Below, piece by piece: positions 18,323 through 27,215 of a DNA stretch of 64,000 nucleotides. Under the pieces are notes generated by a model. The model searched no databases. It was given only the letters and a program-made list of their open reading frames with translations, and was not told where the DNA came from. Position 1 is the first letter of the stretch. Every line of letters begins with the position of its first letter. Source of the stretch: Pyrococcus horikoshii OT3 (GTDB lineage Archaea; Methanobacteriota_B; Thermococci; Thermococcales; Thermococcaceae); contig NC_000961.1 of NCBI RefSeq assembly GCF_000011105.1, forward strand, positions 62,001 to 126,000. The letters are read 5' to 3'. Position numbers and translations under genes: made by a program.

Positions 18323-18784
18323 ATGGACAAGGTCTATCTAACCTGGTGGCAGGTTGACAGGGCCATCTTCGCACTCGCGGAAAAATTGAGAGAATATAAG
18401 CCAGATGTGATAATAGGAGTGGCGAGGGGAGGATTAATCCCAGCGGTTAGGCTTAGCCACATTTTGGGAGACATCCCCCTTAAGGTGATAGATGTCAAAT
18501 TCTACAAAGGAATTGACGAGAGGGGAGAGAAGCCGGTAATAACTATCCCAATACACGGCGACTTAAAAGACAAAAGGGTAGTTATAGTTGATGACGTAAG
18601 TGACACAGGGAAAACCCTTGAGGTCGTTATAGAAGAAGTCAAGAAACTTGGAGCGAAGGAAATTAAAATTGCATGCCTAGCAATGAAACCCTGGACATCC
18701 GTAGTCCCCGATTATTACGTGTTTAGAACGGAGAAGTGGATAGTTTTTCCCTGGGAAGAGTTCCCAGTAATTGAGAAAGAGTAA
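18323..18784 (+). CDS. Phosphoribosyltransferase, xanthine/hypoxanthine type
   Basis: 153 residues of the type I PRTase fold, with the PRPP loop VVIVDDVSDTGKT (about residues 86-98) and the N-terminal GVARGG loop (about 32-37). It matches COG2236-type archaeal enzymes that transfer phosphoribose to xanthine, hypoxanthine or guanine in purine salvage. The base preference cannot be told from sequence. The start is ATG 18323 behind GAGGTGAG (18311-18318). Its short upstream gap contains T-rich DNA (18281-18286) that may end the preceding operon. Confidence 0.8.
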   Translation: MDKVYLTWWQVDRAIFALAEKLREYKPDVIIGVARGGLIPAVRLSHILGDIPLKVIDVKFYKGIDERGEKPVITIPIHGDLKDKRVVIVDDVSDTGKTLEVVIEEVKKLGAKEIKIACLAMKPWTSVVPDYYVFRTEKWIVFPWEEFPVIEKE

Positions 18785-18827
18785 CCTTTTTCTCCTCCCC
18801 TTCTATTAAGTCTATGGTGAGCCAAAA

Positions 18828-19424
18828 ATGATCCACAGGATAAAGGATGAGTTCGTCAACGTGTATATCATTGACAGGGGTGATCACCTAGTCCTCATAG
18901 ATACCGGAATAGAGAGCACCTGCGAAAAGATACTGAAAAAGATTGAAGAGCTCGGAAAGCCCCTAAAAACGGTAATCATTACCCACTACCATCTGGATCA
19001 TACCGGTTCCCTTAAATGCGTAAAAGATGGTACGGGAGCAAAAGTTGTAGCCCATGAGGAAGAGGTTAAAGCCATAGAGGAGAAGACAGGAGTTAGAGTT
19101 GACGTTCCGGTAAAGGATGGGGATGTGGTGGAGGGGTTAAAGGTATTCCACATGCCCGGGCATACGAGGGGAAGTATATGCCTCCTTGACGAGGAGAGTG
19201 GAGCTCTTTTCGTCGGCGACTTAATGGTTGAGAGAGATGGAAAGCTCTACGAAGTTCCACAGCAATATTCGGAGGATCCAATGATGAACAGGGAAAGAAT
19301 CAAGGAACTATTAAATATCGAGTTTAAGGCAATTTATCCAGCCCATGGGGAGCCGGTTCTAGAAAATGCAAAGGAGAAAGTTAAAGAGCTGGTGGAAAGC
19401 TTTTCAAAAGGAGAGACTAACTGA
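18828..19424 (+). CDS. Metallo-beta-lactamase fold hydrolase
   Basis: 198 residues. The zinc-binding HYHLDH motif (THYHLDHTG, about residues 55-63), a later His in MPGHTRG, an Asp in FVGDL and a final His in YPAHGEP form the complete two-metal site of the glyoxalase II/MBL group. Such enzymes hydrolyse thioesters, lactones or phosphodiesters; the substrate is unknown. The start is ATG 18828 behind GGTGAG. The 3' end overlaps the decayed gene on the other strand by 8 bases. Confidence 0.75.
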   Translation: MIHRIKDEFVNVYIIDRGDHLVLIDTGIESTCEKILKKIEELGKPLKTVIITHYHLDHTGSLKCVKDGTGAKVVAHEEEVKAIEEKTGVRVDVPVKDGDVVEGLKVFHMPGHTRGSICLLDEESGALFVGDLMVERDGKLYEVPQQYSEDPMMNRERIKELLNIEFKAIYPAHGEPVLENAKEKVKELVESFSKGETN

Positions 19425-20244
19425 ATCTAGCTTTAATTCGCTCGGGCAATTCAGAGAGAAATCCAAGAACAACAAAGCTTGTAGTTTCGACGTTGGTATC
19501 CCCTACCGGAACTATTTTCCCTTCTTCAATCCTATATCCCGTTACAATTCCACCATTTCCCATTTCTGGCATACTATGTAGATATTCCTACCCTCCCTCG
19601 GTTCATTTAGAGCTCGATATAAGTATGCAAAAAGAGCGCACTTATAAGTCTGGTATACGCCCCTAAACGCTTTGTCGCGAAATCCCTTTCCATCCCAGAG
19701 CGAAAGGAGATGCTTATATAGCTCGAAAGCTTCACGCTTTTTCCCAGAGAGAAGTTCATTTAAGGCCATGTAAACCGTTAAATCCGCATACTCTTTCCAA
19801 TCTTTCATTGGGCAAGAAGTGTCTGCAATCTCATACACGATATTAAACTCTGCCTTGAATTTCCGAGAATACGTCTTATTGATAAATATCACCTTGGAGC
19901 AGTAAATTCCACTTATTCGCTTTCCAAATAAGACGTCAATCTTTCCATTCCATCCTCCTGAATAGTTAGCATTGAGATTTTGGCGTATCCTCTCACCAAT
20001 TTAGGGTTATTAAAGCCCAGGATGCAAGCAGGTTGTCGTTTGCAATGTAAATTGTTTCATTGTCAGGGTAACTTTTAACCGCGGCCCTTAAGAGTCCGAC
20101 TTCTGGAACATATTGGGATTCAAGGAAAGACCTCAGAGAAGTAACGTTAAGCTTGAGTGCAGTTCTATTTTCAGTTTCAGTTTGTAAGAACATTATCATC
20201 ACAATCAGCAATGCTACTAAAGGAATAAGGAATCTTGATTTCAT
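19417..20244 (-). pseudogene. Frameshifted secreted or lipoprotein-like gene
   Basis: Reading leftwards, an ATG at 20244 begins MKSRFLIPLVALLIVMIMF, a signal or anchor helix. The frame stops at TGA 19993-19995. A second frame, open immediately beyond (GERIRQNLNANYSGGW), carries the protein on through a helical part (19542-19892) to a TAA at 19542-19544. A third frame continues as MGNGGIVTGYRIEEGK to a TAG at 19417-19419. Joined, they give one protein of about 275 residues with two frame changes, near 19995 and near 19570. I recognise no family. It could be a true pseudogene or reflect sequencing errors in the source genome. Confidence 0.6.
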
Positions 20245-20326
20245 CAGTTGTTTCTTATTTATTGGCGGGTAAAATGTTTTCGATATTCTTAAATAAGTTT
20301 TTCAGTAATTACCAAAAGGTGACTCT

Positions 20327-20593
20327 ATGGGGAAGATAAAAACCAGTATTTATATAGATGCTGACTTGTGGTGGGAATTAAAAAAAGAAGCTGCAGAAGA
20401 GAATAGGGATATAAGCAGACTCCTCGAAGAAATAATTTCTGAAAATCTCCTCTTAGATCTCGAAAAAAATATTGAAGAGATGCTGAAAAAATTTGAAAAG
20501 AAAATCGAATTTGAGCCTCTTCCTTCCAGAGGTTCAGTAAGTGAGCTCGTTAGGAGGATTAGAGATGAGCGAGAAGGTAATATACTTAGATAG
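20327..20593 (+). CDS. vapB: Putative VapB-type antitoxin
   Basis: 88 residues. The N-terminus KIKTSIYIDADLWWELKKEA has the beta-strand then helix pattern of ribbon-helix-helix antitoxins, which bind DNA and cap the partner toxin; the acidic C-terminal half fits toxin binding. The ATG is at 20327 with AAGGTGA upstream. The toxin gene starts inside its last 29 bases, the usual vapBC arrangement. A/T-rich DNA upstream (20262-20300) probably holds the promoter, which such antitoxins commonly repress. Confidence 0.75.
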   Translation: MGKIKTSIYIDADLWWELKKEAAEENRDISRLLEEIISENLLLDLEKNIEEMLKKFEKKIEFEPLPSRGSVSELVRRIRDEREGNILR

Positions 20594-21017
20594 CAGTGCG
20601 ATAATAAAGCGATACATAAGGGAAGAGAACAGCGATAGAATGGTAGAACTCTACACTCAGGCGTATCAAGGTGATATTAAGCTTGCCTTTAGTTTATGGA
20701 ACATAGGGGAAGTTTTAGGAGCGTTCGATAGAGCGAAAAGGATAAAGCGGATTGATGTCGAAACTTACGAGCTGGCTAGATTAAGATTCCTCTCTGAAAT
20801 CCTTAGAATGAAAAGGCTTGGAATACTCAAAATAATCCCTCTCTACAGCTCAATATTAATAGGTTCCTGGGAGCTCTTAGAGAAGTATCATATTTATCAG
20901 GCAGATGCAATTCAAATTGAATCTGCAAGGCGAGTAAATGCTTCCGAATTTTATACCGCAGATAAGAGACTACATCAAGTGGCACTTTCGGAGGATCTAA
21001 ATTCATTTCTCATCTAG
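20565..21017 (+). CDS. vapC: PIN-domain ribonuclease toxin
   Basis: 150 residues with the PIN-domain acids: Asp in YLDSSAIIKRY (about residue 9), Glu in NIGEVLGAF, and Asp residues in YQADAIQIESA and FYTADKRL. VapC toxins are metal-dependent RNases that cleave tRNA or rRNA. The start is ATG 20565 behind AGGAGGATT (20552-20560); earlier in-frame codons lack a ribosome site. It overlaps vapB by 29 bases. The two decayed or gene-free stretches on either side suggest a small accessory island. Confidence 0.8.
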   Translation: MSEKVIYLDSSAIIKRYIREENSDRMVELYTQAYQGDIKLAFSLWNIGEVLGAFDRAKRIKRIDVETYELARLRFLSEILRMKRLGILKIIPLYSSILIGSWELLEKYHIYQADAIQIESARRVNASEFYTADKRLHQVALSEDLNSFLI

Positions 21018-21373
21018 ATGCATTAAATCTTGAAATACTGAGAAGCACTAGAAGGGGAGCCAAAAAGGTTTATAAAGAACCTAACAAACTTCAAAAGTTT
21101 AGAGATTAATGAAGCAGTTGACGCTGCTATGTAATCTGCATGGATTTTTTTCTCTATTGAGCCTAATACTGGATTCATAGGGGTATAGTTCAATGGGTTA
21201 TACCCTTCGTTATGAGATTAACAGAATCCATGAAAAAAGTAAGAATTCTAGCCATTAACATGCCTCATTCACTATCTTTCCAAAAGAGGGCTACTTCAAA
21301 TGGGAAGCGCACTACCCTATAACATTCAAAAGAGCTGAAAAAGGATTATAACCCCTCAGGATTATTCACGAAC
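21018..21373 (+). other. Gene-free stretch with promoter-like TATA and nested inverted repeats
   Basis: No convincing coding frame lies between vapC and thpR. BRE/TATA-like AAAAAGGTTTATAAAG (21062-21077) predicts a transcript from about 21098. Downstream, three inverted repeats nest inside one another: CATGGATT (21139-21146) with AATCCATG (21225-21232); TCATA (21175-21179) with TATGA (21211-21215); GGGTATA (21181-21187) with TATACCC (21199-21205). This could be a structured RNA. A 23-codon frame (21109-21180) has no clear ribosome site. Confidence 0.4.
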
Positions 21374-21928
21374 ATGAGGGCGTTTATAGCTATTGATGTT
21401 AACGAAAGCGTTAGGGATTCACTAGTTAGGGCCCAAGATTACATAGGGTCAAAGGAGGCCAAGATAAAGTTCGTTGAGAGAGAGAACCTCCACATAACCT
21501 TAAAGTTCCTGGGGGAAATCACGGAAGAGCAAGCTGAAGAAATCAAGAATATACTCAAGAAAATAGCTGAAAAGTACAAGAAGCATGAAGTTAAGGTTAA
21601 GGGAATAGGAGTCTTTCCAAATCCTAACTACATTAGGGTCATCTGGGCCGGAATTGAAAATGATGAAATAATAAGAGAAATGGCAAGGGAGATAGAAGAT
21701 GAGCTTGCAAAACTCGGCTTTAAAAAGGAGGGTAACTTCGTTGCACATATAACCCTCGGGAGAGTGAAGTTCGTTAAAGACAAGCTTGGCCTAACCATGA
21801 AGCTTAAAGAGCTCGCGAATGAAGACTTCGGATCCTTTGTAGTTGATGCGATTGAGCTAAAAAAGAGCACCTTAACTCCCAAAGGCCCAATATATGAGAC
21901 CCTCGCAAGATTTGAGCTGAGTGAGTAA
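21374..21928 (+). CDS. thpR: RNA 2',3'-cyclic phosphodiesterase (2'-5' RNA ligase family)
   Basis: 184 residues of the 2H phosphoesterase superfamily, with both HxT motifs: His40 in LHITLKF and His125 in AHITLGR. The enzyme opens 2',3'-cyclic phosphates and can ligate tRNA halves through 2'-5' bonds in vitro. Length is typical. The start is ATG 21374, with no strong ribosome site. The CCA-adding enzyme gene follows on the same strand, so two genes for RNA-end metabolism are adjacent, although 225 bases lie between them. Confidence 0.9.
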
Positions 21929-22067
21929 AGTTGAGAGGGAAAATTTGGATTAGAAATCTTCCTTTTTACACTCATTTCTTCTTAAGTTAGCATCAGCAAG
22001 CTCGTTCCTGATACTGGAGCTTTAATAAGAGAATCCCAGGAATTTCAAACAGGACGCATGCATGGGC

Positions 22068-22095
22068 CTTATATAATCTTCCCCACTTGTGGGAA
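22068..22095 (+). promoter_or_regulatory. TATA box and hairpin upstream of cca
   Basis: CTTATATAAT (22068-22077) is a good TATA element about 80 bases before the cca ATG. Just downstream, CCCAC-TT-GTGGG can form a short hairpin in the leader. The stretch 21929-22057 before it holds no gene. Confidence 0.4.
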
Positions 22096-22153
22096 TTGCT
22101 GTAGCTATTGTGAAAGCAAAACTGTAAAATACTCTCCTAGATCATGTGTAAGC

Positions 22154-23503
22154 ATGGACATTGAAGATGTCATTGCTGAAGTCCTCCAGAGGATAGTTCC
22201 CACTAAAGAGGAGGAAAACTTTGTCAGCACACTTATGGAAGAGATCAAGGAGAAAACCGAAGAAACAATTGAAGAGCTCAACCTTGACGCTAAGCCATAC
22301 TTCGTTGGTTCCCTAGCAAAGGATACTTACCTAGCTGGGGATCACGATGTAGACCTCTTCATTGCATTTCCACTGGATACAAGCTTAGAAGAGCTCAGAG
22401 AAAAGGGGTTAGAACTAGGAAAGGTTCTAGGGGAAAGACTGGGAAAGTACGAGATAGCCTATGCGGAACATCCTTACGTAAGAGCTGAATATAAAGGGAT
22501 TAGGGTAGATATAGTTCCATGCTACAATGTTAAGAACTGGAAGGATGTTAGAACAGCCGTGGATAGGTCAATACTCCATACCCACTGGGTTCTTGAGAAC
22601 ATAAAGGGAAAAAACAACGAAGTAAGACTCCTCAAGCGCTTTCTAAAGGGAATAAATGCTTACGGAAGCGAGATATATATAAGGGGATTCTCAGGTTACC
22701 TTGCTGAAATACTGATCATAGAGTTCGGCTCATTTCTAAACGTCCTAGAAAAGTCTGATTTCATGCTTAGGAAGAAGATCATCGATCCCGAGGATTGGAT
22801 GAAGAGGGAGAGTGAAATAACGATGAAAACTATAAAGAGAGAAGTTGGAGAGGATAAGCCCCTAATAGTTATAGACCCCGTGGATCCAAGAAGGAACGTT
22901 GCAGCTAACTTGAGCTGGGAGCGCTACGGCTTATTCTACTTTAAATCCCAGGAATTCCTAAAGGAACCATCCACAGAATTCTTCTTTCCCAGGAAGAAGA
23001 TCGGAAATTATTTAAGTGCTCTAAGAAGTAGAAAGACCCACCTAATAACGCTCACATTTAATCCTCCAAAGCTTGTGGATGATATACTGTTACCACAGGT
23101 GGAAAGGACGGCCAAGGGGATAAAGAGGCAACTGGAGCTCGAAGGCTTTAAAGTTTTAGGCTACGATTACGGGAGAGAATTCATATTTCTTGAAGTTGAC
23201 AGACTTGAAAGGGAGGGAATTAAAGTAAAAAGAGGCCCATTATACTTTACCCAGCACGGGAAGAGATTTTATGAGAAGAATGACATCGTCTGGATAGAAG
23301 GGAAAGAGCTTGCCTCGGAAAAGCCCATCTCCACTTTTATAGTTGACGTTCTAGAAGAAATATTAAGAAAAGGGCAATTCTCAGCAGGGAAAAACATTAA
23401 AGATGCAATAGTAAAAGGTGATATCCTAGTAGACTTCGTACCCAAGGAGCTTTCCAAAGATGCATACCTCTTCCTCTCGAGGGAAAAGTTCAGGGTGAAG
23501 TAG
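22154..23503 (+). CDS. cca: CCA-adding enzyme, archaeal class I
   Basis: 449 residues, the length of archaeal class I tRNA nucleotidyltransferases, which add or repair the 3' CCA end using CTP and ATP. The nucleotidyltransferase signature GS (residues 52-53) is followed by GDHDVDLF, with catalytic Asp65 and Asp67; DIVPCYNV holds the third acid. The start is ATG 22154; the frame is open 32 codons further upstream, but that part runs through the promoter and is cysteine-rich, unlike the family. The last 14 bases overlap the convergent amidotransferase gene. Confidence 0.92.
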   Translation: MDIEDVIAEVLQRIVPTKEEENFVSTLMEEIKEKTEETIEELNLDAKPYFVGSLAKDTYLAGDHDVDLFIAFPLDTSLEELREKGLELGKVLGERLGKYEIAYAEHPYVRAEYKGIRVDIVPCYNVKNWKDVRTAVDRSILHTHWVLENIKGKNNEVRLLKRFLKGINAYGSEIYIRGFSGYLAEILIIEFGSFLNVLEKSDFMLRKKIIDPEDWMKRESEITMKTIKREVGEDKPLIVIDPVDPRRNVAANLSWERYGLFYFKSQEFLKEPSTEFFFPRKKIGNYLSALRSRKTHLITLTFNPPKLVDDILLPQVERTAKGIKRQLELEGFKVLGYDYGREFIFLEVDRLEREGIKVKRGPLYFTQHGKRFYEKNDIVWIEGKELASEKPISTFIVDVLEEILRKGQFSAGKNIKDAIVKGDILVDFVPKELSKDAYLFLSREKFRVK

Positions 23504-24305
23504 CATCCGTGGAAAGCTCATACTTCTTTACATCGAACTTCTCCTCCTTGAAGTCAACTGAAACTGTAAATACAGTTCCATTCTCAACTTCATCCAGCGG
23601 GATGAAGGTGTACCGCTCAAGGGTTGATGACATCACCGCAAATAAGTCGGCACTATAAAAACTCATTATCTTCATGTAATTTCTACTCAGTGGATCATTC
23701 AGATAATCCTCGGCCATGTATGCTGTTCCAAAAGCCTTGACCTCCTGATCTGGGGTTATCATTATCCCACCTGTATTTAGGGAAGTTCTGACGGTAGGCT
23801 TTAAGAGGGCTAGCCTCTCAACGATATCCCTATCATCCAACCCCTTTACGAAGAGCGAGAGGTAAAACCCAGCAAGGTATGAATCTGAAACATCCTCGTA
23901 CTTATCCTTTGGCAACTTAAGTCCTTCCAGGATCAGCTCTTTTAACAAGTCGCCGTTGTGCATGAAGTAAAGCTGATATCCATAAGGGCTTGCATAGGAA
24001 AAGGGCTGGGCATTGAAGGAATTAACCTTTCCCTGGCTCGCGGCCCTGGAGTGAAGTATTAGAGCTCCAAAACTAGGTAAGCTGTTCATCAAACGCTTGG
24101 CTTCATCATCCTCAAATATTGGTTTACTCGACTTATAGTGTACTATCGAATCCCTAGAGACTAAAACGTAACCCCATCCATCCTTATGCTGACTCCCCTT
24201 CCCACGAGCGGCCTTGTAAGGATCATTTTCAGAGGATTTTATTAGGGCCTCAACGAGGGGGCGCATTCTATAACCATTCCCAACTGCTAAGAGAATTCTG
24301 CACAT
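23490..24305 (-). CDS. Class II glutamine amidotransferase-like protein
   Basis: 271 residues beginning MCRILL, so Cys2 becomes the N-terminal nucleophile after Met removal, as in class II (Ntn) amidotransferases of the YafJ/EgtC type. LHSRAAS and the FMHNGDL loop are glutamine-site motifs. There is no fused synthetase domain, so the ammonia acceptor is unknown. It is monocistronic, converging on cca and divergent from the HSDR_N gene with about 60 bases between. The GAAE-type tunnel residues cannot be judged. Confidence 0.75.
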   Translation of the reverse strand: MCRILLAVGNGYRMRPLVEALIKSSENDPYKAARGKGSQHKDGWGYVLVSRDSIVHYKSSKPIFEDDEAKRLMNSLPSFGALILHSRAASQGKVNSFNAQPFSYASPYGYQLYFMHNGDLLKELILEGLKLPKDKYEDVSDSYLAGFYLSLFVKGLDDRDIVERLALLKPTVRTSLNTGGIMITPDQEVKAFGTAYMAEDYLNDPLSRNYMKIMSFYSADLFAVMSSTLERYTFIPLDEVENGTVFTVSVDFKEEKFDVKKYELSTDATSP

Positions 24306-24364
24306 GCTCTCACCCGCTCACTTTTTATTAAACCTCAACATATACTTTTCCTCGAGGTGGGGAA

Positions 24365-25222
24365 TTGAGAGATGAAATTAAGAAGATACGGAAAAAGCTT
24401 AGAGAGCACAGAACCCTCTACATGGCGAATGAAGAGGCCGTCAAGCAACACTTAATACTTCCCACGCTCTCTGCGCTAGGTTGGAAGGTGGATGATCCTA
24501 AAGAGGTAAGGCCAGAAGAGAAGACCGAGGAGGGAAGAGCTGACTATGCATTAATAAAAGATGGAAGGATAGTAGCCTTCCTTGAGGCAAAGAACTTAAG
24601 CGTAAATCCAGTAAAGGCCGTTACTCAGCTAGCAAAGTACTGCTTCGACAGAGGTGTAGAAGTGGGAATCGTGAGCAATGGTAGGTTCTGGATAATAGTC
24701 AAGGCCTTTGAACCCGGAAAGGATATTAGGGATAGGATCGTGACGAGGGTTGACGTTGAGGAGGAGCCCCTGGATAGGATTATCCTGAAGCTGTCATGTA
24801 TATCAAAGGAGAAAATAGAAAGGATCCTGGAGATGTGCGAAGCCCTGAATAAGATAGAGTCTGGAGTTAAAACCCTGAAAAGCTTAGGAATAAGCGAAGG
24901 TGAAATAGCCAACTATGTTCTCTCCCTTCCCCTTAGAGGGGCCTTTCCTCCAGAAGACGTTCATCCTTCCGAGAAGGTTAAAGGGGTTTACATTTTAGAC
25001 TTTAACTGGAAATACCTTCCAGTTCCAGATGGAACGCTAAAGGGTGCTTTAATAACTTTAATGGAATATTTGAAGGAGAAAGAGGAAGAGGAGAGGGAGA
25101 AAAAGATACTTGAAAAGGCGATAGCAGAGATAAAAACAAAGCATATCCCCAATGAGAAAATAATATTTTTAATTAAAGGAATTGAAAAAGAGAAGGGGAT
25201 TAAAGTTTTAATTTCACTATAA
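24365..25222 (+). CDS. Orphan HSDR_N/PD-(D/E)XK nuclease-like protein
   Basis: 285 residues. The N-terminal part matches the type I restriction subunit N-terminal domain (HSDR_N): a helical lead, LPTLSALGW, then the PD-(D/E)XK core with Asp60 in GRADYAL and Glu74/Lys76 in FLEAKNL. No helicase, methylase or specificity subunit is adjacent, so it is probably a stand-alone nuclease or DNA-binding protein. A lysine/glutamate-rich helix is near residue 240. The start is TTG 24365 behind GAGGTGG (24354-24360). The end overlaps the convergent phosphoesterase gene by 6 bases. Confidence 0.7.
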   Translation: MRDEIKKIRKKLREHRTLYMANEEAVKQHLILPTLSALGWKVDDPKEVRPEEKTEEGRADYALIKDGRIVAFLEAKNLSVNPVKAVTQLAKYCFDRGVEVGIVSNGRFWIIVKAFEPGKDIRDRIVTRVDVEEEPLDRIILKLSCISKEKIERILEMCEALNKIESGVKTLKSLGISEGEIANYVLSLPLRGAFPPEDVHPSEKVKGVYILDFNWKYLPVPDGTLKGALITLMEYLKEKEEEEREKKILEKAIAEIKTKHIPNEKIIFLIKGIEKEKGIKVLISL

Positions 25223-26725
25223 CCACGGAATCTCACTCTTTATCTTCCACATGCCGAGAACCTTCCTGCTCCCCCAAGTGGCCTGGATTTCAAAGGCCAC
25301 TACCATATCCTCATAGATGTCTATAATGTTGAAGCTGTTTCCGAATGGATTCCTGTGGAGCTCCCAACTTATGCTACCGGCATTTATTATCGGGCTCTTC
25401 TCAACCTTTACAGCACTTGTATTCCCACCATGCCCAGTTAGCGTAAGCTCGGTTTCGTTCTCAGTTATTATCTTAAGCACGTTACCAGCATCCTCAAGGT
25501 AACCTATCTCCTTAACCCCAGGGACTGGAACTAAGTTGTGGTGCATGATCACTATCCTGAACTTCTCCCTGAATTCCTCAAGCATTCTCGAGAGCATCTT
25601 CTGTCCCGTTCTTCCAACGACTCCAATTTGAGTCTCATATTGGGCCGAGAGGATCGGTATGAAGACGAAGTCACCTAGCTCAAGGACTTCAGGCTCCCCA
25701 AAGTATTCCCTAAATAGCTCGTAACCTAGGTAAGAGATATCATTATGCCCAGGAACTATTATCTTCTCTCCCTTAACCTTCTCGTAATACTCCATAGCTT
25801 TCTCATAATACCTCTCTATTCCCTTTTCAACGACATCTCCACAGTGGATAACAATATCGGGCTTATACTTCTCATTTATCGCCTTTATAGCATTCTCAAG
25901 GGTTCTCTTCCTGAAGTAAACCCTATCGGAAACGTTGCTCTCAGAGATTTGAACTATCCTTAAGAGTCTCCTTCCCCTGGGAATGAATATCTTTGGCCTA
26001 ATAGGGTTATGCTCCTTGCTTTCCTCATCCCCAGTTAAACGCCTTATTACGACCTTAACTCCCTTATCAGTTATCTTGACTATATTGTAACTGTTGACGT
26101 CACCTTTCCTCGTTTTTCTACAGGATGCACAACCCGCATTGTCAACAACTAAATCCTCAACTCTGTACACATTTGGAACGTGCTTGTGCCCGCACATGTA
26201 CAGGGTGACTTCATGCGTGAGAAGGAGATCCAGCACATCACCCGCGTTAAACAAAACATTTCTCTCCCTTCCAGTATCTGGAAGGGGAACGAGATGATGA
26301 TGGGCGGCAACTATCTTTATTTTCTTGTGACTATAAGCTTCAAGTTTTTCCTTAAGCCACTTAAACTTATAACCTCCCACCCTTCCATCGCTCAAATCAG
26401 GTATAGTCGAGTCCAACCATATTATAACGCCATTATCGAACTCATAGACTCCGTAGAGAGGCCCTATGTATTTCTCGAATAATTCATAGCCAACGTTCCT
26501 GGCATCATGATTTCCTGGGACTACGACGAGAGGCTTTTCTATCTTCTTAATTAGGTAGCTTGCGTGTTCATACTCTTCCCTAAGCCCATTATTTGTCACG
26601 TCGCCCGTATGAACGACGAGATCAAAGGGTTTAGTGTTTATCTCGTTGACTATTAAGTCGTAAGCGTAGGACTTGAAGGCTACTTCATTAGTTATGTGGG
26701 TGTCACTTATGTGGGCTATCAGCAT
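25217..26725 (-). CDS. Tandem metallophosphoesterase, second domain degenerate
   Basis: 502 residues with two calcineurin-like domains. The first (about 1-235) has the full metal set: SDTH, GDVTNNG, GNHD, HHH and GHKH. The second (about 250-502) keeps GDVVEKG and HHN but reads SESNVSD in place of DxH, GHND in place of GNHD, and GHGG in place of GHxH, so it has probably lost catalysis. The substrate is unknown. The start is taken as ATG 26725 behind GGAG; ATG 26731 and GTG 26734 are alternatives that overlap the CBS gene stop. It is co-transcribed with the upstream CBS gene. Confidence 0.75.
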   Translation of the reverse strand: MLIAHISDTHITNEVAFKSYAYDLIVNEINTKPFDLVVHTGDVTNNGLREEYEHASYLIKKIEKPLVVVPGNHDARNVGYELFEKYIGPLYGVYEFDNGVIIWLDSTIPDLSDGRVGGYKFKWLKEKLEAYSHKKIKIVAAHHHLVPLPDTGRERNVLFNAGDVLDLLLTHEVTLYMCGHKHVPNVYRVEDLVVDNAGCASCRKTRKGDVNSYNIVKITDKGVKVVIRRLTGDEESKEHNPIRPKIFIPRGRRLLRIVQISESNVSDRVYFRKRTLENAIKAINEKYKPDIVIHCGDVVEKGIERYYEKAMEYYEKVKGEKIIVPGHNDISYLGYELFREYFGEPEVLELGDFVFIPILSAQYETQIGVVGRTGQKMLSRMLEEFREKFRIVIMHHNLVPVPGVKEIGYLEDAGNVLKIITENETELTLTGHGGNTSAVKVEKSPIINAGSISWELHRNPFGNSFNIIDIYEDMVVAFEIQATWGSRKVLGMWKIKSEIPWL

Positions 26726-26730
26726 ATCCA

Positions 26731-27141
26731 TCACTCCGCTGAAATTGCAGTTTCAAGCCTCCTCCTACTGGCTTCAAGAAGGTCACTAAGGGTGAAGATT
26801 CCTACTATTTTCCCCTCCTCTTCTATTAGAATATGCTTTATCCTGTGCTCGGCCATTTTCCTCAAAACTTCACCCAGCGGCGTGTTTACATTCGCCGTTA
26901 TTAAGTTCCTTGTCATTATCCTCTCAACTGGAATATCGTATGGTAGTCCAGGAACTATAACCCTCCTTATTATGTCACTCTTCGTGAAGAAGCCAACAAC
27001 ATTTCCATCGTCATTTATTACCACCAAGGAACCAACGTCAAATTCCATCATCAACCTTGAAGCCTCTTGAACGGATGTACTCGGCTTGACGCCCAGGAGC
27101 TTCTTCGTCATGTACACTTTAATTGGGGCCTTCATGTCCAT
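26731..27141 (-). CDS. CBS-domain pair protein
   Basis: About 136 residues made of two CBS repeats: VYMTKK...GSLVVINDDGNVVGFFTKSDI and RIMTRNLI...HILIEEEGKIVGIFTLSDL. CBS pairs bind adenosyl ligands and regulate partner proteins; no effector domain is fused here. The start is ATG 27141 behind AGGTGA with five bases between. The stop TGA lies at 26731-26733 at the start of the phosphoesterase gene, suggesting a coupled pair and a possible regulatory link between them. It is divergent from alaX. Confidence 0.8.
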   Translation of the reverse strand: MDMKAPIKVYMTKKLLGVKPSTSVQEASRLMMEFDVGSLVVINDDGNVVGFFTKSDIIRRVIVPGLPYDIPVERIMTRNLITANVNTPLGEVLRKMAEHRIKHILIEEEGKIVGIFTLSDLLEASRRRLETAISAE

Positions 27142-27215
27142 AACTCTCACCTAAATAACATATTCTCATACAAGAATTTAAACCCTCAGGCCCTAGGTAA
27201 AGCTTGGTGATCAAC

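Noticed and set aside
21180-21230. tRNA-like opening GGGGTATAGTTCAATGGG, resembling the 5' part of a tRNA D arm
   Set aside because: No acceptor, anticodon or T-arm follows, and a hyperthermophile tRNA would be G/C-rich; the match is confined to the D-arm-like segment and is better explained by the inverted repeat.
22058-22153. Cysteine-rich 32-codon extension of cca
   Set aside because: It contains the TATA box, and homologues begin near MDIEDV; translation of promoter DNA explains the odd composition.
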